A DNA stretch of 37,636 bases from Acidilobaceae archaeon. Lineage in GTDB: Archaea > Thermoproteota > Thermoprotei_A > Sulfolobales > Acidilobaceae. The notes under the pieces were generated by a model. It did no database searches, was not told the origin of the DNA, and saw only the letters and a list, made by a program, of their open reading frames with translations. Made by a program: the position numbers and the translations under genes. This document shows, one piece after another, positions 23,817-31,107 of the stretch. The stretch's first letter is position 1, and the number at the start of each line of letters is the position of its first letter. The DNA lies in contig JALWEW010000058.1 in the NCBI GenBank assembly GCA_027039295.1, positions 1 to 37,636 on the forward strand. Reading direction: 5' to 3'.

Positions 23817-24299
23817 GTGCCGCTCTACGCCATAATAAGGATACGCGGCACAGTGGATGTTAGGCCGGACGTCGAGGCCACCCTGGGGATGCTCAGGCTT
23901 CATAGGCGCTACACGGCATCCCTATACCACAGCAGCCTACCCGGCATCGAAGGCATGCTCAGGAAGGTCGAGAACTGGACCACGTGGGGCGAGATAGACG
24001 TTGACACCCTAACAGAGCTGCTTAGGAGGAGGGGTAGGCTACTCGGCGAGAAGCCTATAAATGACCTGTGGGTGGCCGAGAACCTCAAGATACTGGGTGG
24101 TGTCGAGGAGCTCGCCAGGAAGCTAGTTGAGGGCGAGATACACTATCACAAGCTGGAGAAGTATGGTGTGAAGCCCTTCTTCAGGCTCCACCCCCCGCGC
24201 GGGGGATTCAAAGGCTCCATAAAGAAGCACTACAAGATAGGCGGGGAGCTAGGGTACCGCGGCGAGGCAATAAACGATCTGATAAGGAGGATGCTCTAG
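23817..24299 (+). CDS. rpmD: Large ribosomal subunit protein uL30
   Basis: 160 residues from GTG 23817 (162 from ATG 23811). The uL30 fold starts immediately with YAIIRIRGTVDVRPDVEATLGMLRLHRRYTA. The archaeal C-terminal extension includes ELLRRRGRL, the segment ending in FFRLHPPRGGFKGSIKKHYKIGGELGYRG and a short helix. The GGGGTG spacing supports the GTG start. Confidence 0.95.
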   Translation: MPLYAIIRIRGTVDVRPDVEATLGMLRLHRRYTASLYHSSLPGIEGMLRKVENWTTWGEIDVDTLTELLRRRGRLLGEKPINDLWVAENLKILGGVEELARKLVEGEIHYHKLEKYGVKPFFRLHPPRGGFKGSIKKHYKIGGELGYRGEAINDLIRRML

Positions 24300-24318
24300 C
24301 CCAGGGGGTGCCTGCGGC

Positions 24319-24786
24319 ATGGTAGTCCGGAGGAGGAGGAAGTCGAGGAAGCTCAGGGGCCGAACCCGCACTATGGGCTGGGGCAGGATAGGCCAGCACA
24401 GGAAGAGCGGTAGCAGGGGAGGCTTCGGCGCGGCTGGAATGCACAAGCACAGGTGGACCTGGGTAATCAAGTACGCCCCCACATGGTTCGGGAAGAAGGG
24501 CTTCAACCCGCCAAGAATAAGGGCTGGCTACAGGCCCGTCACGATAAACCTTGGAGAGCTGCAGGAACTTGTCGATAAGCTTGCTAGCAGGGGGGAGGCC
24601 AGGAGGGAGGACGGACTAATAGTTGTAGACCTCCAGTCAATGGGCATACACAAGCTACTCGGCCGGGGGACCGTGAGGACCCCCATGAAAGTCATTGTCC
24701 CGTACGCCAGCGAGCAGGCCATCCAGAAGATACAGGAGGCTGGCGGGACAGTAATCCTCACCGCCACTCTACAGGCCGAGGAGTAA
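24319..24786 (+). CDS. rplO: Large ribosomal subunit protein uL15
   Basis: 155 residues. It has the basic N terminus with RKLRGRTRTMGWGRIGQHRKSGSRGGFG, followed by GFNPPRIRAGYRPVTINLGELQELV and the C-terminal domain with KVIVPYASEQAIQKIQEAGGTVIL. It is the last gene of the cluster. secY, commonly next in archaea, is absent and a citrate synthase gene faces it instead. Confidence 0.97.
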   Translation: MVVRRRRKSRKLRGRTRTMGWGRIGQHRKSGSRGGFGAAGMHKHRWTWVIKYAPTWFGKKGFNPPRIRAGYRPVTINLGELQELVDKLASRGEARREDGLIVVDLQSMGIHKLLGRGTVRTPMKVIVPYASEQAIQKIQEAGGTVILTATLQAEE

Positions 24787-25071
24787 AAGCGGGGGGCCCT
24801 AGCCTCATCACTCCTAAACCCTCCTTAATATAGAGGCTCCAAGCGCTTCCAAATCCCCACACTATACAGCATGTAACTCCTCCGTAGTCCTATCCAGCCC
24901 GGTATAGGCTCCATACCCCGCGAGGATCCTAGCTTAGTAACCTATAGCCGAAGCGAAGCCGAGGATCGGTTTGGCTATGAGAAGAAGAGTAGAAGGCGGT
25001 TACGAAGGGAACGGGGGGGATGAGAGAAAACTTGCCGCGATCGAGATGGGGGAGAGGAGGGTCTCCCGGGG
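24787..25071. other. 285-bp convergent intergenic region with an orphan TATA-like box
   Basis: Lies between the 3' ends of uL15 (+) and citrate synthase (-). TTAATATAG at 24825-24833 looks like a + strand TATA box with no coding gene behind it. GGTAT-AGGCTCC-ATACC (about 24901-24917) can form a hairpin. A T-rich run on the - strand opposite the AGAGAAAACTT region near 25023-25032 may help end citrate synthase transcription. I see no tRNA and no clear C/D or H/ACA guide RNA. Confidence 0.4.
24825..24833 (+). promoter_or_regulatory. Orphan TATA-like element
   Basis: TTAATATAG in an otherwise GC-rich gap. Expected transcription start would be about 24855, reading toward the 3' end of the citrate synthase gene on the other strand; a small or antisense RNA is possible. 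Confidence 0.3.
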
Positions 25072-26274
25072 CTACTTCTTGCAGCGCTCCTCGAGTGGCA
25101 CGTACTTGAGGCCGGTGGGGCCGACGTACTTTTCGGTGGGCCTTATTATCTTGTTGTTCTTCACCTGCTCGATGTAGTGAGCGGTCCAGCCGACTATCCT
25201 GCCCATGGCGAAGATGGGTGTGTACATTGGTATGGGTATGCCTAGCTGGTAGTAGAGGACGCCGGTGTAGAAGTCTATGTTGGCTGGGAGCTTCTTCTCC
25301 CTCCACATTACCTCCTCAGCCTTCTTCAGTACCTTCAGCCAGAACTCGCCGTCGGGTAGCTGCTTTATGAACTTGGCGGCTACGTCGGTCCTGGGGTCGT
25401 GGATCTTGTAGACCCTGTGGCCGAAGCCCATTATCTTCTCCTTCCTGGCGAGCTTCTGGAGCAGGTACTCCTCTATGTACTCCTCGAGGGGTTTTCCTGC
25501 CTTCTCAGCCTGCTCCTTAGCCTCGAGCAGCATCTGCATGGCCTTCTCGTTGGCACCGCCGTGTAGTGGGCCCTTCAGGGCTCCGATGCCTCCGGCCACG
25601 GCGCTGTACATGTCGCTGAGGGTGCTGGCGATGACCCTCACGGTGAACGTGCTAGCGTTGAAGCCGTGGTCCATGTAGAGGACGAGGCTGGACTCGAAGG
25701 CCCTCGCCTCCAGGTCGCTGGGCATCCTGCCTATGATCATCCTTAGAGCGTCCTTAGCGTGGTCTAGGTTGGGGTCGGGCCTTATGAACGTGCCATTGTG
25801 GGCCAGGTGCCAGCCAGCCGTGAAGACCACTGGTATGGCAGCTATTAGCCTGAGGGCGTGCTCGTAGAGGAAGTCATCGTCGAACCTCCACTCGGGGGCG
25901 TAGTACTGGCCCAGTAGGGTGACTGCGTAGCTGCCATAGTACATGGGGTGTGTCTTAGCGGCGAGCTTGAGGGCATCGAACACCTTCTCGGGTACCTGGC
26001 CCCTGTAGGTGTCTATCTTCCTCTTGATCTCCCTAAGCTCGTCCTCACAGGGTAGGTGGCCGTAGAGGAACAGGTGCGCCGCCTCATAGAAGCTGGCGTG
26101 CTCTCCTATGTCGGCAATCGTGTACCCGCGATAAATCGTGTGCTGGCCAGTGGGGTCAACGCCGCTTATAGTCGTGGTATCGGGCACAACGTTGTAGAGG
26201 CCCTTGGGTACTATGATGTATCTCCCGAGGGGTCCCTCCTCGTACTTGCACTCAACCTCTATTCTCTTAGCCAT
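25072..26274 (-). CDS. gltA: Citrate synthase
   Basis: 400 residues, the short archaeal type. It condenses oxaloacetate with acetyl-CoA in the citric acid cycle; 2-methylcitrate synthase activity cannot be excluded from sequence. Active-site segments are GPLHGGANEKAM (first catalytic His), MGFGHRVYK (second His) and NIDFYTGVLYY (catalytic Asp). The N-terminal GLYNVVPDTTTISGVDPTGQHTIYRGYTI is typical. ATG 26274 is chosen over the in-frame TTG 26283 because of the spacing of the G-rich ribosome-binding element and the TATA-like boxes at 26312-26328. It is convergent with the ribosomal operon and divergent from the PanE-like gene. Confidence 0.96.
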   Translation of the reverse strand: MAKRIEVECKYEEGPLGRYIIVPKGLYNVVPDTTTISGVDPTGQHTIYRGYTIADIGEHASFYEAAHLFLYGHLPCEDELREIKRKIDTYRGQVPEKVFDALKLAAKTHPMYYGSYAVTLLGQYYAPEWRFDDDFLYEHALRLIAAIPVVFTAGWHLAHNGTFIRPDPNLDHAKDALRMIIGRMPSDLEARAFESSLVLYMDHGFNASTFTVRVIASTLSDMYSAVAGGIGALKGPLHGGANEKAMQMLLEAKEQAEKAGKPLEEYIEEYLLQKLARKEKIMGFGHRVYKIHDPRTDVAAKFIKQLPDGEFWLKVLKKAEEVMWREKKLPANIDFYTGVLYYQLGIPIPMYTPIFAMGRIVGWTAHYIEQVKNNKIIRPTEKYVGPTGLKYVPLEERCKK

Positions 26275-26311
26275 TCCACTCAACCCCCTTGGGGCCAGGG
26301 TATAGGAACCT

Positions 26312-26328
26312 CATATATGGATATATTC
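26312..26328 (-). promoter_or_regulatory. Two overlapping TATA-like boxes for citrate synthase
   Basis: Read on the - strand, AATATATCCATATATGA contains two AT-rich cores. Depending on the core used, the transcript would start at about 26288-26297, giving a leader of 14-23 nt before ATG 26274. Confidence 0.55.
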
Positions 26329-26365
26329 CTACGTACTCGTCCTACTTGACAGAGCCTAATGGGTA

Positions 26366-26375
26366 GTTCAAATAC
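26366..26375 (+). promoter_or_regulatory. TATA-like element for the PanE-like gene
   Basis: GTTCAAATAC lies about 22 nt before ATG 26393, consistent with an almost leaderless transcript. The stronger AT-rich element at 26312-26328 is further away. Confidence 0.35.
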
Positions 26376-26392
26376 GCCGCGGGTGCCAGTAC

Positions 26393-27343
26393 ATGACTTC
26401 AACGTGCATCGTGGGCGCGGGAGCCATAGGCTCGGCTATAGCATCCCTCATGGAGGCAAACGGCTGCGAGTACCGCCTCTACTCGCGAAGCCCAGGCCCG
26501 AGGGCGGTCTCGGCCCCCTGGGGCCGCTACAGGCTTGAGGCCATAGGCCCCCCATGGCCTCCGGGTCACTGCGAGTACGCCGTCCTAGCTGTGAAGGCGT
26601 ATGATACCGTGCCCGCCCTAGAGTTAATTGATACGTACAGAGTCGAGGCCCCAGTGCTGGTGGTGGTCCAGAACGGCCTGGGAGGCCTCGAGGAAGCGTC
26701 TAAGAGGCGTAGGGGGGTAACAGCGGGTGGAGTCGCCGACTTCGGAGTACTCAGGAGGGGCCCTACGGCTCTCGTCACCGGGTTGGGAAGGCTCGTACTG
26801 GGGTGCCCCGGCTGGGATTGCACGGGCCTCCTGGAGAGCCTGGCTCGATGCCTCCAGGCTGGGGGCGTCGAGGTTGTACTAGCACCTGATATCGAGCCCT
26901 ACCGCTGGCTCAAGCTGGCAGTCAACGCGGCCATAAACACAGTGACTGCTCTGCTCGGGGAGACCAACGGCGTCATACTCCGCAACCCCTACGCCCGGGA
27001 GGCGGCCGTGGAGATCGCGAGGATCGCGGCAGAGGAGGCCCGTAAGAGGGGAGTCCAGCTCGCCGGGGACGCCGTAGGAGAGACCCTGCGCGTGGCGGAG
27101 GCCACGGCCTCTAATGTCAGCTCTACACTACAGGACCTCCTATCAGGCTCGCGGACCGAGGTCGACTACATCCTAGGCCCCCTCGCAGGGCGGGGGGAGC
27201 TTAGGCTTCTCTACCTGCTACTCAAGGCGCTCGAGGAGAGCCGCAGAGATCCAGTAACTCGGGCCAATCAGGGCATAGTAGAGCCGCCCCAGCGAATACC
27301 AGGCACCCGGGCTCCCCTGCGCCCAGAGCCCTGGCGGCCTTGA
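26393..27343 (+). CDS. Ketopantoate reductase family protein (PanE/ApbA)
   Basis: 316 residues. The N-terminal Rossmann motif GAGAIGS is at 8-14, and the catalytic helix KLAVNAAIN holds K174, N178 and N182. The substrate-binding segment SSTLQDLLSGSRTEVDYILG is near residues 243-262. The family reduces ketopantoate to pantoate with NADPH in coenzyme A synthesis. After that segment the usual stretch leading to a conserved Gly-x-Pro-x-Pro region is missing, and the domain appears to finish directly with a short helix (LLYLLLKALEE). A Pro/Arg-rich tail of about 35 residues follows, lying antisense to the GIY-YIG gene. It may therefore be a divergent paralogue with another 2-keto acid substrate. 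Confidence 0.85.
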   Translation: MTSTCIVGAGAIGSAIASLMEANGCEYRLYSRSPGPRAVSAPWGRYRLEAIGPPWPPGHCEYAVLAVKAYDTVPALELIDTYRVEAPVLVVVQNGLGGLEEASKRRRGVTAGGVADFGVLRRGPTALVTGLGRLVLGCPGWDCTGLLESLARCLQAGGVEVVLAPDIEPYRWLKLAVNAAINTVTALLGETNGVILRNPYAREAAVEIARIAAEEARKRGVQLAGDAVGETLRVAEATASNVSSTLQDLLSGSRTEVDYILGPLAGRGELRLLYLLLKALEESRRDPVTRANQGIVEPPQRIPGTRAPLRPEPWRP

Positions 27344-27788
27344 CAGCGTCTGAACATGCCTCAACGAAGTAAAGCCTCTCTCCTTCTAGAGAATCGCTCG
27401 CCCCGAAGCCGGGCGCCGCGGGCTCCGCGTTCCTCCCAAGGAGGAGGGCTAGCTTGTCCTCCCAGGGGTGCCCCCAAGGCCCCACCACCCACGTGATACT
27501 CACCACTACAAAGAAACGGCTGAATGTGAGGTTGTCAATGTGCCATCTAAGCCTGCCAGGGGCCTCCAGGTGCCTGGAGAGCCTAGCCCTCAGGCCTCGC
27601 CCCGCTGAGCCGACGTAAGCGTAGAGGCGGCCAGCCTCGAGTTTCACAACGCCCCCCCGCGAGGGCACATAGACGGGGCTCATGAGGCCTCCAACTAGCA
27701 CGTAAACCCCGGGGGACTCAGGAACGGCATCGTACGGCCCCCGGGGACCCGGTGAAGGCGGAGCCTCTTCCAGCCTATCGCCACCCAT
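27222..27788 (-). CDS. GIY-YIG domain protein of the DUF123 family
   Basis: 188 residues. Core landmarks are PGVYVLVGG (GIY-like) near residues 26-33 and LYAYVGSAGRGLRARLSRHL (YIG-like) near 55-73. RWHIDNL with a histidine, WEDKLALLLG with the expected catalytic Glu region, and PGFGASDS complete the domain. Family members usually have cysteines near the end (SDC with CxSH); here these are replaced (SDSLEGERLY). GIY-YIG folds are usually nucleases, but this subfamily's role is not established. The C-terminal ~40 residues extend past the domain and overlap the end of the PanE-like gene by 122 bp in antisense. Confidence 0.8.
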   Translation of the reverse strand: MGGDRLEEAPPSPGPRGPYDAVPESPGVYVLVGGLMSPVYVPSRGGVVKLEAGRLYAYVGSAGRGLRARLSRHLEAPGRLRWHIDNLTFSRFFVVVSITWVVGPWGHPWEDKLALLLGRNAEPAAPGFGASDSLEGERLYFVEACSDAVKAARALGAGEPGCLVFAGAALLCPDWPELLDLCGSPRAP

Positions 27789-27887
27789 AACCGACGCCCT
27801 CGGAAGCTGGGAGTGCAGGCGTACTTCGGTGGTTATCCACTCGAGCGGGGTAAGTCATTGCAGGGCGTCTATGCTGGGAGACGCGGA

Positions 27888-27896
27888 CTAATATGC
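27888..27896 (+). promoter_or_regulatory. TATA-like box for the M50 protease gene
   Basis: CTAATATGC is centred about 46 nt before GTG 27937; the predicted transcript start is near 27918. Confidence 0.45.
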
Positions 27897-27936
27897 CGCG
27901 CGCCCTCGTACCCCCGGCTGAGGGGGCTATCACGGG

Positions 27937-29061
27937 GTGACGGTCTCAGCGGGCGTTGAAGCTCTGCTACTCTACCTGCTGGCGTGGCTTCTGGCCACTA
28001 CAGCCTTTAGGGGTAGGAGGGGGAGACTCGAGGTCTCGCCTCTAGCGGTGCTTCTCCGGTTCAGGACTCGGCTAGGACCATGGAGGGGGAGACTCGCCCG
28101 GGGGGTCTCGCTAGCAGGATACGCCTCAGCGGCGCTGGCCTACCTTGTCATGGGGCTCTTCTACTACCTGATGCTAGCCACGTTCTGGGCCAAGTACGTT
28201 GCCAGGCCTCCCGGGGCTTCCGGGCTAGGCGTCGTCCCCCTTATACCGGGCGTCACGGTGCCGCTGAGCGTCCTACCCCACGTCTTGGCGGCCCTGGGCA
28301 TCGCAGCAGCCCTCCACGAGCTGGCTCATGCCGTCGCCGCTAGGGCCGAGGGGCTTAGTGTAAAGAATGTCGGGCTCGCGCTCTTCATATTCGTGCCTGC
28401 AGCATTCGTAGAGCTAGACGAGGAAGAGCTGACACGGGCCCCCCTGACCTCGAAGCTTAAGGTTTACTCGGCCGGGGTTACGGCTAACGTGCTGCTCTAC
28501 TTGCTCTTCCTCGGCTTCGCAGCCGCCCTGCCCTGCACGGCGCTCTCGCATGGAGTCTCAGTGATAGGCGTGACGCCTAACTCGCCAGCGGCTAACGCGA
28601 CCATCGCCGGCCTGCCGGGCCACGGCCTCCAGAAGGGTGATATAATTGTAGGCGTGAACGGCGCCAGCGTGTACTGCATCAAACAGCTAGCCGCCGCCTT
28701 CGAGAGGACTGGCGTGAAGGAGCCGGGAAGAGCAGTAAACCTGACACTCGAGATAATCAGAGGCGGCAAAACGTATATAGCGTACGTGTACAAACCCGCT
28801 AACCATACACTGATAGGCATAACCATTATGAACAAGTATACAGCAGCGGGTCTCCTCATCTACTCATCCATAATGCTTAACCTGGCGCTGGCACTCATAA
28901 ACGCGGGCCCCCTGTTCATAACTGACGGCGCGAAGATGCTAGACGAGCCCCTCGCCAGGCTCGCGGGCCAGCAGGGCAGGCTCGTGTCAGCCGGGATCCA
29001 GGCCGCAACGCTGCTCCTGATATTCTCTCTACTAACACTAAAGCCCATACTGCCAGGCTAG
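27937..29061 (+). CDS. Site-2-protease-type M50 membrane metalloprotease with PDZ domain
   Basis: 374 residues. Intramembrane zinc protease: HELAH at 127-131 (HExxH) lies in a hydrophobic helix, and the third ligand D330 lies in the LFITDG segment after NAGP. About six membrane helices can be seen (residues about 5-23, 62-85, 112-135, 175-197, 300-325, 345-368). A PDZ domain of about 90 residues (GVSVIGVTPNSPA to GITIMNKY, about 203-297) sits in between, as in RseP/S2P proteins that cut anchored regulators. GTG 27937 follows the TATA-like box at 27888-27896. The next gene downstream encodes a small bitopic membrane protein, a possible substrate or partner. Confidence 0.9.
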   Translation: MTVSAGVEALLLYLLAWLLATTAFRGRRGRLEVSPLAVLLRFRTRLGPWRGRLARGVSLAGYASAALAYLVMGLFYYLMLATFWAKYVARPPGASGLGVVPLIPGVTVPLSVLPHVLAALGIAAALHELAHAVAARAEGLSVKNVGLALFIFVPAAFVELDEEELTRAPLTSKLKVYSAGVTANVLLYLLFLGFAAALPCTALSHGVSVIGVTPNSPAANATIAGLPGHGLQKGDIIVGVNGASVYCIKQLAAAFERTGVKEPGRAVNLTLEIIRGGKTYIAYVYKPANHTLIGITIMNKYTAAGLLIYSSIMLNLALALINAGPLFITDGAKMLDEPLARLAGQQGRLVSAGIQAATLLLIFSLLTLKPILPG

Positions 29062-29070
29062 CACCCCGCC

Positions 29071-29080
29071 CTACTTAACC
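29071..29080 (+). promoter_or_regulatory. TATA-like box for the 29108 gene
   Basis: CTACTTAACC lies directly after the protease stop, centred about 32 nt before TTG 29108. The transcript would be essentially leaderless. Confidence 0.5.
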
Positions 29081-29107
29081 CAACGCTCCCGCTGGATCCC
29101 GCGGGGC

Positions 29108-29773
29108 TTGAGCAGAGTGGGCAAGAGTAGGGGAAAGTTGATAGGAGAGGCCCTCCTGCTCCTCTTCATAGCTGGCCTAGCCCTGGCAGGGTTCCACGCG
29201 GCCTACAAGCACTCCCAAGCGGCCTCGGGCTTCCCGTGCCAGGACGGAAGCCACTACGGGATAGGGCCCGGCAGCCTGACCCTAAGCTATTCCTACAGCG
29301 ACACACTCTGCGGCCTCTACGGCGTTCACGTCAATAGGACCATCGAGCTCGGCCCTAGCGAGTCCTGCCTGAGCCCCCCGGGGGAGGTGATGCCGTTCGA
29401 CGCCCACGGACACCCCCTGATGCCAGGCGCGAGGAGCGGCTATGCCAGTGTCCCACTCGGCGTGAGGCCAGCCTACGTATATGAGAGGCAGGGAGTCTTC
29501 GCGGCGTCGGCTTGCATGCCGATACCCGTCCAGGGCAGGGTGGTCGCGTACTACGATAAGGAGACTGGCGTCCTCCTTAAGGCCACGGCCTACGTCGAAC
29601 TTAACGGGCACAACTACGCTATTAGAGAGCTAGACCTGAGAGGCTACACGATAAGCTCCGGAGGCTCTAGCATAGCCTCCTCGCCCCAGTGGGGCCTCCT
29701 CTACGCCGCTACAATCGGCGTCAGCGGCGCGGCCATAGCCATCGCTGTGAAGAAGCTACTCGAGGCACTCTAA
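29108..29773 (+). CDS. Unknown secreted/bitopic membrane protein
   Basis: 221 residues, family not recognised. A basic N terminus is followed by a hydrophobic helix (about 12-31, LLLLFIAGLALAGF), then a predicted extracytoplasmic domain of about 155 residues. That domain has four cysteines (C44, C68, C87, C136) that could form two disulfides, and an NRT glycosylation sequon. A second hydrophobic helix (about 196-214) is followed by a short basic end. TTG 29108 (or GTG 29117) fits the TATA-like box at 29071-29080. It follows the M50 protease by 46 bp and converges with the JAMM gene. Confidence 0.7.
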   Translation: MSRVGKSRGKLIGEALLLLFIAGLALAGFHAAYKHSQAASGFPCQDGSHYGIGPGSLTLSYSYSDTLCGLYGVHVNRTIELGPSESCLSPPGEVMPFDAHGHPLMPGARSGYASVPLGVRPAYVYERQGVFAASACMPIPVQGRVVAYYDKETGVLLKATAYVELNGHNYAIRELDLRGYTISSGGSSIASSPQWGLLYAATIGVSGAAIAIAVKKLLEAL

Positions 29774-29782
29774 GCTCCAACT

Positions 29783-30196
29783 CTAAAGGCACTTGACACT
29801 GCACTCCTCAGGCTCTAGTCTCCCCCTCCTAGGCCTGTAGGCGCCTATACCTAGGGGCGAGGCTATGACCCATATGATGGGCCAGAGCCTCATATTATCG
29901 ACGTCCCGGCTGGAGGGCCTCGGCGGCCCGGCGGGGTGGGTGTGGAACACTCCAACCACATCCACTCCCAGACCCCAGGCGGCCTTGTGGGCGGCTACCA
30001 CGTCCAGAGGGTCGGACTCGAAGCTCCGCGGCTCAAGAGAGAGGTTCCTAACAGCGTAGTAAGCTACCACCTTGTAGACGCCCCGAGCGCCCGCGTAGCC
30101 CATAAGGAGGCCCACTCTCTCGGGCACGCCCAGGCCCGCCAGCAGAGCCAGGAGCCTGCAGAGGGGGCCTAGGTCAACCACGCATTCACCGCTCAC
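29783..30196 (-). CDS. JAMM/MPN+ metalloprotease (JAB1/Mov34 domain)
   Basis: 137 residues. A complete zinc-protease JAMM motif is visible: E26 in PERVGLLMG, H85-x-H87 in FHTHP, S95 and D98 ten residues after H87, matching E...HxHx10D. Archaeal relatives remove ubiquitin-like modifiers (SAMP/Urm1-type) or process sulfur-carrier proteins; which applies here is not visible. The C terminus carries two extra cysteines. GTG 30196 overlaps the stop of the metallophosphoesterase gene by 4 bp (GTGA), so the two are translationally coupled. Confidence 0.85.
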   Translation of the reverse strand: MSGECVVDLGPLCRLLALLAGLGVPERVGLLMGYAGARGVYKVVAYYAVRNLSLEPRSFESDPLDVVAAHKAAWGLGVDVVGVFHTHPAGPPRPSSRDVDNMRLWPIIWVIASPLGIGAYRPRRGRLEPEECSVKCL

Positions 30197-30723
30197 CCTT
30201 TAGGCACCTCGAGGATCCAGGCCCTGAGGGTCTCGGTGTCGAGGAGCGCCGCGGTGGCCCTGCCTGTGAGCACCCCCGAGGCCTCGCCGGGGTTCAGCAG
30301 TAGAATGCCCCTAATGTACCTGTAGTCGACCTCGTGCGTGTGGCCATAGAGCACTGCGTCCCAGGAGCCGCTCGCGGCAAGCGCCTCTACGATCCTACGC
30401 GTGAGACCCGCCGAGCCCCAGCCATGCACTAGTAGGATCCTCCTGCCATCAAGCTCTAGCTCAACGGGCGGATCGCTTATCGCAGCCCCCGAGGCCTCCG
30501 CCACCTCGCGGAGCCTCATCTTCTCGCCACAGTTATTCCCATAGACCGCCCTGAACTCTACATCGCCCGGCAAGGCTCCTACGATGGCCGCCAGGGTGAA
30601 CGGCGACACTATGTCGCCTAGGTGCACTATTAGCCTAGCCCCTCTCTCCACGAGCATCCTCGCAGCGGCAACCGCGAGCCGGACGTTATCGTGGGTATCA
30701 CTCAGCACCCCCACCAGCACCAC
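30193..30723 (-). CDS. YfcE/MJ0936-type metallophosphoesterase
   Basis: 176 residues. All calcineurin-like metal-binding motifs are present: SDTHDN at 8-13, HLGDI near 34-38, a GNN segment near 63, LVHGWG near 98 and YGHTHE near 126-131, which match the MJ0936/YfcE single-domain phosphodiesterases. The natural substrate of the family is unknown. GTG 30723 is set by GGAGGTG 7 nt upstream. First gene of a two-gene unit with the JAMM protease. A weak AT-rich element CTCTAATTC on the - strand near 30781-30790 may be its promoter. Confidence 0.9.
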   Translation of the reverse strand: MVLVGVLSDTHDNVRLAVAAARMLVERGARLIVHLGDIVSPFTLAAIVGALPGDVEFRAVYGNNCGEKMRLREVAEASGAAISDPPVELELDGRRILLVHGWGSAGLTRRIVEALAASGSWDAVLYGHTHEVDYRYIRGILLLNPGEASGVLTGRATAALLDTETLRAWILEVPKG

Positions 30724-30882
30724 TCCCGCCCACCTCCAAGGTTTCGGGGAGCCGCCTGCACCCGGGGTATTCCGTGGAGAAGAATTAGAGTTGAACCCTA
30801 GCCACCACCCAATCCCAACTACTCAAATCATAGAAAGGGAGACTTGGAGACTCGATATGGGAAGGAGTTAAGCCGCTTGGCG
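30724..30882. other. Intergenic stretch with no gene
   Basis: 159 bp between the coiled-coil gene and the phosphoesterase gene on the - strand. It is more AT-rich than its surroundings and probably contains the end of one transcript and the promoter of the next (AT-rich element near 30781-30790). I see no RNA gene. Confidence 0.4.
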
Positions 30883-31071
30883 CTAGAGTGAGGCCTTCTC
30901 CGCGAACTCCCTAGCCGCCCTGTCGTACCGTTCCCTGACTTCCCCCAGGGCCTTCTCATACTCGGCTTTGAGCCTCTCCAGCTTCTCCTCGTAGGCTATG
31001 AGTATCTCCCTCCGGATCCTCTCCTCGAGGTCGCTCAGGGGCGGCAGGCCTCTCCGCTCGCTTTCCGCCAC
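30883..31071 (-). CDS. Small coiled-coil protein downstream of the giant surface protein
   Basis: 62 residues from GTG 31071, which has GGGGTG 9 nt upstream (GTG 31083 lies inside that element). Nearly all of it is one amphipathic helix with Leu/Ile/Ala at heptad positions and alternating Glu/Arg/Lys (LEERIRREILIAYEEKLERLKAE and onward), so a dimeric coiled coil is expected. No signal or membrane segment. It lies 36 bp after the giant gene in the same direction, so it is probably co-transcribed and may act on the cytoplasmic side. Short ATPase stalk or chaperone-like subunits have a similar look; no specific family is recognised. Confidence 0.65.
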   Translation of the reverse strand: MAESERRGLPPLSDLEERIRREILIAYEEKLERLKAEYEKALGEVRERYDRAAREFAEKASL

Positions 31072-31107
31072 TACTCCAGGCACCCCCTACTCTAGGAGGC
31101 CTCCTAG

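Noticed and set aside
24960..25060. C/D-box guide RNA between uL15 and citrate synthase
   Set aside because: GATGAGAG resembles a C box, but no properly placed D box (CTGA) or second C'/D' pair could be found.
26361..26384. tRNA-like T-loop (GTTCAAA) followed by GCCA
   Set aside because: No matching acceptor strand, D arm or anticodon arm is found in the 90 bases upstream, and the bases form the promoter region of the PanE-like gene.
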